Shown here in pieces: positions 1 through 8,113 of a stretch of DNA of 11,260 nt. The notes under the pieces were generated by a model. It worked only from the letters and a program-made list of their open reading frames with translations. It was not told the DNA's origin and ran no database searches. The DNA is from Pseudomonadota bacterium (GTDB taxonomy: Bacteria > Pseudomonadota > Alphaproteobacteria > Rhizobiales > Rhizobiaceae): the NCBI GenBank assembly GCA_003242525.1, contig QGUU01000040.1, forward strand, positions 1 through 11,260, written 5' to 3'. Position 1 is the first letter of the stretch, and every line of letters starts with the position of its first letter. Made by a program: the position numbers and the translations under genes.

Positions 1-254
1 GGTCAGGTCGGAGCGCCGTATCCGTCGGGAAAAAGGAACGGCTGCCGTGATTAAGCCCATGTTGACTGTCATCGACCATCTTTGCCTTGCCACGCCATCG
101 ACTTTTGGGTATCGCGCGGCAATCAAGACGAGCTTTTCGGCGAACGCTATGGCAAAGGTGTTCTGTCGGACGCCTGGCCGGACAAGACCGGCCAATGGGT
201 GCGAGTTGAAATTCCGGGGGGTACACCGCTCGAACGAGGGGCTGGTACCTTAAC
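1..254 (+). other. Unresolved 5' end of window, possible gene remnant
   Basis: No gene can be named in this stretch. Two forward frames are open for about 200 bases. The frame beginning after the TAA at 52-54 runs to a TGA at 256-258, so it would overlap the next gene's ATG (255) as ATGA, the same junction used four times later in this locus. Its last ~40 residues (for example DELFGERYGKGVL and TGQWVRVEIP) look protein-like, but the only plausible start is a TTG at 82 and I recognise no family. The other frame (GTG at 47, TAA at 251-253) has an Arg/Pro/Cys-rich second half typical of an out-of-frame reading. A decayed or frameshifted tail of an upstream gene would explain both. No convincing promoter is seen: TTGACT at 62-67 has no -10 partner at normal spacing. 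Confidence 0.3.
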
Positions 255-2213
255 ATGACGAGTCGCCTTAATCCGCTGCTCCATAAGGGCTCTTGGCGCT
301 ATGCAAGTTCAATTCTGGATGTAGCCACCGCCGGCGCGGCCTTTGTCCTATCCTATGTGACCGTCTTCGGCAGCCGGACGCTTGTCCTGGTTCCGGGCCT
401 TGAAGAAAAGACCCTCGGCTTCTGCGCCGTATTCATGGTCGCCTTCTGGTTTTTTTCCATGCACCGAGGATCGTGGCGCTATGTGTCGATCCCGGATCTC
501 GTAACCATCTTCAAGGTCAGCGTCGCCTCCGTGGTTGCCTTCACGGTGCTGTCCTTCCTGATGACGCGCGGGATGAACTTCCCCCGCTCGGTGCCGGTGC
601 TGACTCTTCTCTACCTCGTCGCCGGACTGTCCGCTACGAGGTTGTCCTACCGGCTTTTGATGGAACGGTCCTTCCACCGGTCCACGAAAGGAGACCATTC
701 ATCCTCTCGCAATGTCCTGCTCTATGGGCTGTCCGACAATGCGGAAAGCTTCATCCGCGCCAACCGGCGGGGCGGCAGCGGTGATTTCAACGTTCTCGGC
801 ATTCTCGACGACAACATCCTGAACCAGGCACGTATCGTCCAGGGCGTGAAGGTGCTCGGCTCGTTCGAAACGCTTCCGGCGGTCGTTAGCCGTTTCGCCA
901 AGAACGGCATGAAGGTGTCCGAGCTCGTCGTCACGACCAAGCTGAATCACCAGCAACTCGCCGCCATTGTCGAGCAGACCGCCCATCTCGGCATCAAGGC
1001 ATCGCGCATCCCCGATTTCACCGAAACTTCGGCCCTGACCAGCCGGTCGATCCTCAAGCCCAAGGCTATCGACCTTGGAGACCTGCTCGGCCGGCCAGAG
1101 GTGGTGTCCGATCTCGAGGGGGTGGCGAGGCTGATCAACAACAAGGTTGTTCTCGTCACCGGGGCGGCCGGCTCGATCGGCTCGGAACTTTGCCGGCAGA
1201 TTGCGGATTTCGGTCCACGTCAACTCATCATCACGGACAATTCGGAATTCCATCTCTATCTGCTCGATATCGAACTGCGGGAACAGCACCGTTCCCTCAA
1301 TGTCGTGACGCGCATCATGAATGTGCGCGAACAGAGCCGCGTGGGGGCTATTTTCGCCGAATTTCAGCCGGATGCAGTGTTCCATGCGGCGGCTTTGAAG
1401 CACGTTCCGCTCGTCGAGGCCAATCCGCTCGAAGCGATCAAGACCAATCTGCTTGGAACGCGCAACGTCGCCGATGCGGCAATAAAGAACGGGGCGGCCA
1501 ACTTCGTCATGATCTCCACCGACAAGGCCGTAAATCCGACGAATGTCATGGGCGCCACCAAACGGGCAGCCGAAGCCTATTGCCAGTCCGTTGACATGAC
1601 CTCGCAGAACACGCGCTTCAAGACGGTGCGCTTCGGCAACGTGCTAGGCTCTAACGGCTCCGTCGTTCCGCGTTTCCAGCAGCAGATCGCCAATGGTGGC
1701 CCGATCACGGTTACGCATCCCAATATCGTCCGTTTCTTCATGACGATTCCGGAGGCGGTGCGACTTGTCCTCAATGCTTCAGCCCACGGCCACGACCGGG
1801 AGCCGCAGCGCGGCAAGATCCTGGTCCTGGATATGGGAGAGCCCGTGCGCATCGTCGATCTTGCGGAGCGCATGATCCAGCTTGCCGGGTTTCGTCCTTA
1901 TATCGACATCGATATCGTCTTTACCGGCTTGCGCCCTGGCGAAAAACTGTACGAAGAGCTCTTCGCGCCCTCCGAGGTGCAGGAGGACAGCCCCAAGGAT
2001 GCTTCCTATTTCGTCGCCTCCCCGCGAGTCATCGACAAGGAATTGCTCCTGAAGACGCTTGCGACCCTCGAAGAGGCCCTGGCACGCGAGAACGCGCCCC
2101 GCGCGATCGAACTGCTGAATCACATCGTCCCGGAGTTCACCCCCTCAAGCCAGGGGGCATTGGCGGAAGATCCTCCTGGCGACGGGCTTGTCCGCGGCGA
2201 CCTTTACGAGTGA
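255..2213 (+). CDS. FlaA1/CapD/WbpM-type membrane nucleotide-sugar 4,6-dehydratase
   Basis: A 652-residue extended short-chain dehydrogenase/reductase of the large, membrane-anchored class (WbpM, PglF, CapD). Members typically remove water from UDP-GlcNAc to give UDP-4-keto-6-deoxy-HexNAc, the precursor of QuiNAc, FucNAc or bacillosamine in surface glycans. The N-terminus shows about four hydrophobic segments (roughly residues 17-38, 52-70, 82-104, 112-128), then a first nucleotide-binding-like domain (from about 152, VLLYGLSDN). The catalytic Rossmann domain begins near 297 with TGAAGSIG at 302-309. The active-site stretch STDKAVNPTNVMGATK is at 421-436, with Ser421, Asp423 and Lys424, Met432 where soluble relatives have Tyr, and Lys436. 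This SMK form is that of WbpM. LRPGEKLYEEL follows at 559-569. Length is normal for the class. An AGGGG lies 13 nt before the ATG, a rather long spacing. The substrate is inferred from family; no partner aminotransferase or C4-reductase is in the window. Confidence 0.93.
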   Translation: MTSRLNPLLHKGSWRYASSILDVATAGAAFVLSYVTVFGSRTLVLVPGLEEKTLGFCAVFMVAFWFFSMHRGSWRYVSIPDLVTIFKVSVASVVAFTVLSFLMTRGMNFPRSVPVLTLLYLVAGLSATRLSYRLLMERSFHRSTKGDHSSSRNVLLYGLSDNAESFIRANRRGGSGDFNVLGILDDNILNQARIVQGVKVLGSFETLPAVVSRFAKNGMKVSELVVTTKLNHQQLAAIVEQTAHLGIKASRIPDFTETSALTSRSILKPKAIDLGDLLGRPEVVSDLEGVARLINNKVVLVTGAAGSIGSELCRQIADFGPRQLIITDNSEFHLYLLDIELREQHRSLNVVTRIMNVREQSRVGAIFAEFQPDAVFHAAALKHVPLVEANPLEAIKTNLLGTRNVADAAIKNGAANFVMISTDKAVNPTNVMGATKRAAEAYCQSVDMTSQNTRFKTVRFGNVLGSNGSVVPRFQQQIANGGPITVTHPNIVRFFMTIPEAVRLVLNASAHGHDREPQRGKILVLDMGEPVRIVDLAERMIQLAGFRPYIDIDIVFTGLRPGEKLYEELFAPSEVQEDSPKDASYFVASPRVIDKELLLKTLATLEEALARENAPRAIELLNHIVPEFTPSSQGALAEDPPGDGLVRGDLYE

Positions 2214-2230
2214 ACGCCGCGTCGAGCCGC

Positions 2231-2256
2231 AGCGGCCATGGTTCAGGCTGGCCGCT
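2231..2256 (+). promoter_or_regulatory. 8-bp inverted repeat in the dehydratase-polymerase gap
   Basis: AGCGGCCA (2231-2238) and TGGCCGCT (2249-2256) are perfect reverse complements separated by 10 nt, placed 18 nt after the stop of the upstream gene. In RNA this would be a G+C-rich stem-loop. Only a short, mixed pyrimidine tract (TTTCCTCTC) follows, so it is not a classical intrinsic terminator. It could be a weak terminator, attenuator or RNA-stabilising stem, or chance. It covers the A of an in-frame ATG at 2238, which argues against that start for the next gene. Confidence 0.4.
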
Positions 2257-2300
2257 TTCCTCTCGTCGAACAAGCCCACGATAAAACAAGAAGCTTTGCG

Positions 2301-3653
2301 ATGACATTGCCGGGATATATGAGAACGAACCTGTCCACGCTTCTTGCAAGGGACGGGATAGACCGCAACAACTGGATTGCTGTCTTTCTCATGGGCGCTC
2401 TGCCGACTGTGGGCGGCAGCGCAATTTCCGTAATCCTTTACGTCTCCTTCGTGTGGGCCTTCGTCTCGCTGGCTCTGGGGCGTTTCGAATTTCGCCTGAC
2501 GCATAGCGACCGCGTGCTGGCCTGGACCTTCACCATTTTTGCGCTGCTGGTGGCTGCGACCGCCATTGTCGGTCCGAATACCGACCAGGTACCTCGTAAA
2601 CTCGTGTGGCTTTTGGGGTTTCTCGCCCCATGGGTGGTCATCCCCAGGCTGCGTGCTGGTTCGGGCGGAAATTACCTGTTGCCCTATATTACCGGCGCCG
2701 CGGTCGGCGTCATTGCAGGCTTTGTCGTGGCATTCTTTCAGCTGATAGTGCTGAAGATCCGGCCAGAGGCGGTAGCCGGAAACTCTGCCGTTTTTGCCAT
2801 CATGTCGCTGTGCATCATGGGACTTGGAGCGCTCAACCTTGGCGCGGACTCGCGCCGACGCATGCTCCTGGGGATCGGCGCCGCGGTTTGCGGGACACTG
2901 GCGGTCGTCATCTCGCTGACGCGCGGAGTAACAATGATCCTGCCGTTCACCCTGTTGGTCGTGCTGCTCTATTCACGGCTGTCATGGCGCTCGGTTCCCT
3001 CGCGGAAAATCATCCTGCTGGCGGCCATGATCATCGGCCTTGTGATTCTCGGAGCGGATCATGCGCTTGAAGCACGGATGCTTCAGACGGTTCAGGACTT
3101 TGAAAGAATTTTCGACGGCGACCTGACAACAAGTACCGGGCAGCGGTTCAGCCTGTGGTCGGCAGCGCTTGAGGCGATCTTCCGATCTCCCATCTGGGGC
3201 TATGGAATACAGAACCGAATGGACGTCCTGTTTCAATCACTGCCTGACGCCGTAAATATTGGCACCTTCACACACGCACACAACGGGTTCCTGTCGGTTG
3301 CACTGGATGGAGGAATTCTCGGCCTGGCGGGCCTGGTCGCAGTGCTGCTTGTACCCGTGGCGATTTGCTGGCACGCGCCGCAGGATGAAAACTACAGGCT
3401 CCGCCTGTTCATGGCAGTCAGTGTGACGGGTGCCTACGCGCTTTGCGGCCTCACTCAGATCATGTTCAAGCACGACATTATGGACAGCTTCTTCATCTTC
3501 TGTTCCATCGTTCTTGCCGCATCGATTCCGGATGTAAGTGCGACCCCAACGACCGTGAACAGGGCTGAGCCGTTGAAGATGAGTCTGCTTCCTTCCGGGA
3601 AGACAGGAAGAAACGAAGATGGTCACCCTAATACAAAAGGGATAAGCATATAA
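2301..3653 (+). CDS. O-antigen ligase/polymerase-like membrane protein (Wzy_C family)
   Basis: A 450-residue polytopic inner-membrane protein with around ten hydrophobic segments. The Wzy_C (O-antigen ligase/polymerase) features are present: SLTRG at 205-209 at a membrane edge, then a long periplasmic-type loop with TGQRFSLW (279-286, Arg282), the WGYG turn (299-302) and HAHNGFL (325-331), followed by the last membrane segments. These proteins join undecaprenyl-linked glycans, either polymerising repeat units (Wzy) or ligating them to an acceptor (WaaL). Sequence alone does not separate the two; the locus context favours Wzy. The start at 2301 is chosen because AAGAAG lies 7 nt upstream; an in-frame ATG at 2238 adds 21 hydrophilic residues, has no ribosome-binding site and lies in an inverted repeat. 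The last ~40 residues (from about 411) are hydrophilic and of no recognisable type. Confidence 0.85.
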   Translation: MTLPGYMRTNLSTLLARDGIDRNNWIAVFLMGALPTVGGSAISVILYVSFVWAFVSLALGRFEFRLTHSDRVLAWTFTIFALLVAATAIVGPNTDQVPRKLVWLLGFLAPWVVIPRLRAGSGGNYLLPYITGAAVGVIAGFVVAFFQLIVLKIRPEAVAGNSAVFAIMSLCIMGLGALNLGADSRRRMLLGIGAAVCGTLAVVISLTRGVTMILPFTLLVVLLYSRLSWRSVPSRKIILLAAMIIGLVILGADHALEARMLQTVQDFERIFDGDLTTSTGQRFSLWSAALEAIFRSPIWGYGIQNRMDVLFQSLPDAVNIGTFTHAHNGFLSVALDGGILGLAGLVAVLLVPVAICWHAPQDENYRLRLFMAVSVTGAYALCGLTQIMFKHDIMDSFFIFCSIVLAASIPDVSATPTTVNRAEPLKMSLLPSGKTGRNEDGHPNTKGISI

Positions 3654-3723
3654 TTCTTGAATTGATTTTTTTGTTCCTTCCGTGTTTGCCGCAGATTCAA
3701 TCCAACAGGTGTTCTACGAAGCT
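3654..3723 (+). other. AT-rich gap before wecB
   Basis: This 70-nt gap is clearly AT-richer than its surroundings and has a T-run at 3666-3672 preceded by a short AATTC/GAATT inverted repeat that begins in the stop codon. A five-pair AT-rich stem with a 2-nt loop is too weak to call a terminator. TTGAAT (3657-3662) resembles a -35 box, but no good -10 box sits at 16-18 nt. It is the only clear break between the polymerase gene and the overlapping run downstream, so it is the likeliest place for an internal promoter, but none can be shown. Confidence 0.3.
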
Positions 3724-4866
3724 ATGACCATAAGGACGCTGATCGTTTTTGGAACCCGCCCCGAAGCGATCAAAATGGCACCACTTGTACGCCTCCTCGC
3801 AGCGGATTCACGGTTCGATGTGAAGGTCTGCGTCACCGCACAGCACCGCCAAATGCTGGATCAGGTGCTCGATCTGTTCGAACTCGTGCCCGATTTCGAT
3901 CTGAACGTGATGAAGCCGGGGCAGAGTCTGGCCGAGATAACCAGCGCGATCCTGCACGGTATGGAAGGGATCTTCCAGAATTTCCGTCCCGAGGTCGTAC
4001 TGGTGCATGGCGACACGACGACCACCCTGGCGACCAGCCTGGCCGCCTTCTACAACCGGGTTCCGATAGCCCATGTCGAGGCCGGCCTGAGGACCGGAAA
4101 CCTTCAATCTCCCTGGCCGGAGGAAGCCAATCGCAAACTGACCGGCGCGCTTGCCAACCTGCATTTTTCACCTACGGAACGTGCAAGGCAGAACCTGTTG
4201 CGTGAAGGCGTGGACCCGGTAACCGTCCATGTTGTCGGCAATACGGTTGTGGATGCGCTGCTCGCGGTCGTCTCAAAACTGGAGGAGGACCGCTCCCTTC
4301 AGGACCGCTTCTCCCGCGACTTCGATTTCCTGTCGCCTGACAAGCGGCTGGTACTGGTGACAGGACATCGTCGCGAGAGTTTCGGCGGAGGCTTCGAGCG
4401 CATATGCTCCGCGCTTGCGGAGATCGCCCGCCGACATCCGGATGTCGAGATTCTTTATCCCGTTCACCTCAACCCGAATGTTCGCGAGCCGGTGAACCGG
4501 CTACTCAGCGGCATTGACAATGTCCACCTGATCGGACCACTCGACTATCTCCCATTCGTCCATGTCATGAGCAGAAGCTATCTTATCGTGACGGATTCCG
4601 GGGGGATACAGGAAGAAGCTCCCTCCCTGGGCAAGCCAGTGCTGGTGATGCGCGACACGACGGAGCGTCCCGAAGCCATCGAGGCAGGCACCGTCAAGCT
4701 GGTCGGCACGAATGTAGAGACGATTGTGGAGACGGTGGAAAATCTTCTCACCGATGCGGCTGCCTACCGGCAGATGAGCATCGCCCACAACCCCTATGGG
4801 GACGGCAAGGCATGCGAGCGGATCGCAGATGCGCTCATCGCTTTCAAATCACGGGATGTCTCATGA
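3724..4866 (+). CDS. wecB: UDP-N-acetylglucosamine 2-epimerase (non-hydrolysing)
   Basis: A 380-residue cytoplasmic enzyme that interconverts UDP-GlcNAc and UDP-ManNAc, the first step to ManNAcA. The GT-B fold signatures are complete: [13 protein letters not shown] at 9-21, HGDTTTTLA at 95-103, HVEAGLRTG at 117-125, WPEEANRK at 131-138, TGHRRESFG at 213-221 and [11 protein letters not shown] at 290-300. The residues matching the E. coli WecB active-site set (Asp95, Glu117, Glu131, His213) are Asp97, Glu119, Glu133 and His215. Length matches the family. The ATG at 3724 fits the family N-terminus; a GTG at 3682 would add 14 residues with no homology character. No strong Shine-Dalgarno sequence precedes the ATG. 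The TGA overlaps the wecC start (ATGA at 4863-4866), so the two are expected to be translationally coupled, as their consecutive reactions suggest. Confidence 0.95.
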   Translation: MTIRTLIVFGTRPEAIKMAPLVRLLAADSRFDVKVCVTAQHRQMLDQVLDLFELVPDFDLNVMKPGQSLAEITSAILHGMEGIFQNFRPEVVLVHGDTTTTLATSLAAFYNRVPIAHVEAGLRTGNLQSPWPEEANRKLTGALANLHFSPTERARQNLLREGVDPVTVHVVGNTVVDALLAVVSKLEEDRSLQDRFSRDFDFLSPDKRLVLVTGHRRESFGGGFERICSALAEIARRHPDVEILYPVHLNPNVREPVNRLLSGIDNVHLIGPLDYLPFVHVMSRSYLIVTDSGGIQEEAPSLGKPVLVMRDTTERPEAIEAGTVKLVGTNVETIVETVENLLTDAAAYRQMSIAHNPYGDGKACERIADALIAFKSRDVS

Positions 4867-6131
4867 AGTTTGATCGGATCGGCGTCGTTGGTCTAGGCTA
4901 TATCGGCTTGCCGACAGCGGCAGTATTCGCCTCGCGGAAGCTCCAAGTCACCGGCTTTGACACCAACAGGAAGGTCGTCGACATTATCAATAGCGGTGCG
5001 ATTCACATCGTCGAGCCCGGCCTTGAAGACGTGGTGCATGAGGCCAGCGCCAATGGCTATCTGCGCGCCAGCGCGACGCCCGAACCTGCGGATGCGTTCC
5101 TGATCGCAGTGCCGACACCTTTCAGGGAAGGTCACACGCCAGACCTCGCCTATGTGGAGGCTGCCGCGAAATCAGTCGCTACCGTGCTGAAGGCAGGGGA
5201 TCTGGTCGTGCTGGAGTCCACTTCGCCGGTCGGAACGACTGAGCAAGTGTCGGCGTGGATGGCCGCGGTCCGCCCCGATCTGACATTTCCTCATTCCGCC
5301 GGCGAGGCTTCGGACATACGCGTCGCGCATTGCCCCGAACGCGTGTTGCCCGGAAACATCCTGCGCGAGCTTGTCGAGAATGACCGCGTGATCGGCGGCA
5401 TCACCCCGAAGTGTTCGGCTGCCGCTGCCGCGCTTTACAAGCTGGTTGTCTCCGGCGAGTGCGTTATCACGGATGCGCGCACCGCCGAAATGTGCAAGCT
5501 GACCGAAAACAGCTTTCGCGATGTCAACATAGCTTTCGCCAACGAGCTCTCGATCATATGCGACCAGCTCGGAATCGATGTGTGGGAATTGATCCGGCTC
5601 GCCAACAGGCACCCGCGCGTCAACATATTGCAACCTGGACCCGGCGTCGGCGGCCATTGCATCGCTGTCGATCCCTGGTTCATCGTCAGCCAGTCGCCCG
5701 AACTTGCCCGGCTCATCCGGACCGCACGCGAGATCAATGATGGCAAGCCGCGCTGGGTTCTGGACAAGATCAGCCAGAAAGTGGGCGAATGCCTCAGCCG
5801 CGATCCCGCCCGCACGACCCGTCAGGTAACGATCGCCTGCCTCGGCGCGGCCTTCAAGGCAGACATTGACGACCTGCGCGAAAGTCCCTCGCTTGGGATC
5901 GTCAAGCACCTTGGTCACTCGCATCCAGGCCCTGTCTGGCTCGTGGAGCCTAATATCCACGAATTTCCTTCAATGCTCGACCCTGAACGGATCGAACTGG
6001 TAGATGTTGAAAAGGCATTGTCGGAGGCGGACATCCTGGTCATTCTCGTTGACCATACCCCCTTCAAGGCCATCGACTGGTCCAAGGTCGACAAGCCCAT
6101 TGTCGACGCAAAAGGCCTTTCCCGTCGATGA
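4863..6131 (+). CDS. wecC: UDP-N-acetyl-D-mannosamine 6-dehydrogenase
   Basis: A 422-residue UDP-glucose/GDP-mannose dehydrogenase-family enzyme that oxidises UDP-ManNAc to UDP-ManNAcA with two NAD+. The N-terminal NAD-binding motif [11 protein letters not shown] is at 9-19, followed by [11 protein letters not shown] at 117-127 and [10 protein letters not shown] at 156-165. The central domain has [18 protein letters not shown] at 211-228, with Lys212, and the catalytic [13 protein letters not shown] at 261-273, with Cys266 as the thiohemiacetal nucleophile. The UDP-binding C-terminal domain has [13 protein letters not shown] at 331-343. Length is close to E. coli WecC. Adjacency to wecB with an ATGA overlap makes ManNAc, rather than GalNAc or Glc, the likely substrate; the dehydrogenase family itself cannot be split by eye. 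The ATG at 4863 gives the correct family N-terminus. The stop overlaps the next start as ATGA at 6128-6131. Confidence 0.93.
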   Translation: MKFDRIGVVGLGYIGLPTAAVFASRKLQVTGFDTNRKVVDIINSGAIHIVEPGLEDVVHEASANGYLRASATPEPADAFLIAVPTPFREGHTPDLAYVEAAAKSVATVLKAGDLVVLESTSPVGTTEQVSAWMAAVRPDLTFPHSAGEASDIRVAHCPERVLPGNILRELVENDRVIGGITPKCSAAAAALYKLVVSGECVITDARTAEMCKLTENSFRDVNIAFANELSIICDQLGIDVWELIRLANRHPRVNILQPGPGVGGHCIAVDPWFIVSQSPELARLIRTAREINDGKPRWVLDKISQKVGECLSRDPARTTRQVTIACLGAAFKADIDDLRESPSLGIVKHLGHSHPGPVWLVEPNIHEFPSMLDPERIELVDVEKALSEADILVILVDHTPFKAIDWSKVDKPIVDAKGLSRR

Positions 6132-8113
6132 CCTTTGCGGGCCTGCTCAGGCGCGCGATCGGCAAGCCGCTGCCGGTGATCGCCTTTCGACTCTTGCAGT
6201 CTCTTCGATTGCAGGCGCTGCACCGCTCCGGCGGATGGCCACGCATTGCAAGGCGAGCGGAAAAGACCTTCCGTGACCGCACCATCCGTTCAGCCCGGCC
6301 TGTGCTCGTGCATCCGCATGCACCACCGCTAACCGACGGCCAGAGGTCTACCCTCGATGCAGTGGCCGCTTCCGTCCGAAACTCCGACTTCAAGATTTTT
6401 GGCGCGCCGGTTCCCAATCTCGATGATTGCGATTTCTCGACGGACTGGCGTTTCGGAAAGACATGGCCCAGGCGCTATTTCAAGCTGAACCGCTTCTATG
6501 AAGCCAAGGACATCGCCTACGACGTGAAGTTCCCCTGGGAACTCTCGCGCCTCCACTACCTCGTACCGCTGCTTGCGCGCCAATTCGCTGGCGAAACGGA
6601 TGAGGCGGAATGCAGGTGGATGCTTCGCCTCCTGCAACGCTGGCGTTGCGAAAACCCGCTTGCCTTCAGCGTCAATTGGTATCCGATGGAGGCGTCGATG
6701 CGAACGGTGAGCCTCGCCTTGCTCGCCGACCTTGCGTGTCTTCTTCTCGCACGCGAGACACGCGACGGTTCCCGCCAGGCGTTGACCGAGCTTCTACGCC
6801 TGCTCCTGACGTCGGTTCTCGAGCACGGTACCTTCGTGTGGGAGAACCGTGAATTTACCGATGTGCGCGGCAATCACTTTACCGCCAACATCGTTGCGCT
6901 CTTGATTGCAGCCGAACTCCTCGAACGCCAGGGCGTGAAACGGCGGCGCTGGCGACGCTATGCAGATGCCTGGATAGAACGGGAAATTATCCTCCAGTTC
7001 TTCCCCGACGGCGTGAATTTTGAGAAGTCCTGCGGCTATCACAAGCTGGTGCTGGAGCTTTTCCTGCTGGCGCAGATCGCTCGCGAGAGGGCCGGACGGC
7101 CACTCTCGCCATCTGCGCGCGAAAGGCTGGAAAAGGCGGCCGTGTTCAGCGATGCGCTCACGCGGCCGGATGGACTCGGCGCCAATTTCGGGGACACCGA
7201 CAGCGCGGTGGCGCTGCCATTCCTGTTTGACAGGACGCGCAGCCACGGCCAGGTGGTCGAACTGGCGCGCGCGCTTTTCAATGTCGATATCGGCACCTTT
7301 CCATTTCCGGAGGAAGAACAGCTGGCGGCCCTGTTCCTGACGGGCAGACGGCGCGCGTTTCCCTCATCGCCCGGGGTTCCCGAAATCCTGCAGTTCGCAG
7401 ATGGCGGCTATGTCGTGGTGCGCGCGCAGGATCGCGGCTATTTCTTCATGGCAGATGTTGGTGAAGTCGGAATGGCTGGCCGAGGCGGACATGGCCACAA
7501 CGACCTGCTTGCTTTCGAACTATGCCTCGGCGGACTACCGGTTGTCATCGACCCAGGATCGCCCTGCTACACGGCCGACCTGGACAAAAAGACGGCATAT
7601 CGGAGCACAGGCGTTCATTCTACCGTCCAGCTTATGGGCGAGGAAATGGCACGCATGACCGGACCGTGGACCATCGCCAATGACGCAGTGCCCAAAGACG
7701 TCGAACTCCGGCAGAATGGCGATACCATCTTCCTTCGCGCAGCACATGAGGGCTATGCCCGCCTTGCTCCGGGAACACGCATTGAGCGCGAGTTCACGGT
7801 GTCGCCCCTTTCCGGCAATCTGCGAATCAGGGACGAAATCACGACTGCGCTGAACGGGATCGAGGCCCGCTGGCGGTTTCCGCTCGGCCCGGCACCGGCT
7901 CAGGTATCGGCCAAGAGAGAAATTCTTGTCGGGAACGGCGTCCAGGTGAAGGTTCGTTCGGATATCCCGCTTACTGCCATGCAATCGCCCTATAGCGACT
8001 TCTATGGTCATGAAGCCATGGGAACGGCGCTTGCCGGCGGCATCACGCTGCCACCTGGAACAAGTGCTCACGAATTCACCTTTAGCGCGCTTGAGCTGCA
8101 GCAACTGACATGA
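6128..8113 (+). CDS. Heparinase II/III family protein (putative polysaccharide lyase)
   Basis: A 661-residue protein with the two-part architecture of heparinase II/III-type lyases: an alpha-helical toroid-like N-terminal half (about 60-370) and a beta-rich C-terminal half (about 420-655). Visible signatures are WELSRLHYL (137-145), NWYPMEASMR (183-192), VRGNHFTAN (246-254), CGYHKLVLE (302-310), GHGHNDLLAF (454-463) and YRSTGVHSTVQL (491-502). By analogy with heparinase III, Asn249, Tyr304 and a His of the 455-457 pair are the likely catalytic set. Family enzymes cleave uronic-acid-containing glycans by beta-elimination. The N-terminus is Arg-interrupted and shows no convincing signal peptide, so location is unclear. 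It overlaps wecC upstream and the two-domain oxidoreductase downstream, each by ATGA, with no good ribosome-binding site of its own. Substrate is not known; a ManNAcA-containing polymer or intermediate is an inference from context. Confidence 0.85.
   Translation: MTFAGLLRRAIGKPLPVIAFRLLQSLRLQALHRSGGWPRIARRAEKTFRDRTIRSARPVLVHPHAPPLTDGQRSTLDAVAASVRNSDFKIFGAPVPNLDDCDFSTDWRFGKTWPRRYFKLNRFYEAKDIAYDVKFPWELSRLHYLVPLLARQFAGETDEAECRWMLRLLQRWRCENPLAFSVNWYPMEASMRTVSLALLADLACLLLARETRDGSRQALTELLRLLLTSVLEHGTFVWENREFTDVRGNHFTANIVALLIAAELLERQGVKRRRWRRYADAWIEREIILQFFPDGVNFEKSCGYHKLVLELFLLAQIARERAGRPLSPSARERLEKAAVFSDALTRPDGLGANFGDTDSAVALPFLFDRTRSHGQVVELARALFNVDIGTFPFPEEEQLAALFLTGRRRAFPSSPGVPEILQFADGGYVVVRAQDRGYFFMADVGEVGMAGRGGHGHNDLLAFELCLGGLPVVIDPGSPCYTADLDKKTAYRSTGVHSTVQLMGEEMARMTGPWTIANDAVPKDVELRQNGDTIFLRAAHEGYARLAPGTRIEREFTVSPLSGNLRIRDEITTALNGIEARWRFPLGPAPAQVSAKREILVGNGVQVKVRSDIPLTAMQSPYSDFYGHEAMGTALAGGITLPPGTSAHEFTFSALELQQLT

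Noticed and set aside
62..90. TTGACT resembling a -35 promoter box
   Set aside because: The sequence 17 nt downstream (CCTTGC) does not resemble a -10 box, and no alternative spacing gives one.
699..1403. Minus-strand open frame opposite the dehydratase (234 codons)
   Set aside because: It is opposite the conserved Rossmann and linker region of a well-supported gene, and its composition is that of a reverse reading of that gene.
3652..3672. AATTC-TT-GAATT repeat followed by seven T after the polymerase gene
   Set aside because: A five-pair AT-rich stem with a 2-nt loop cannot form a stable terminator hairpin; the T-run alone is not enough.
5172..5960. Long minus-strand open frame opposite wecC (262 codons)
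   Set aside because: It lies wholly opposite a complete wecC with intact catalytic motifs; long antisense frames are expected in G+C-rich coding DNA, and its translation resembles no family.
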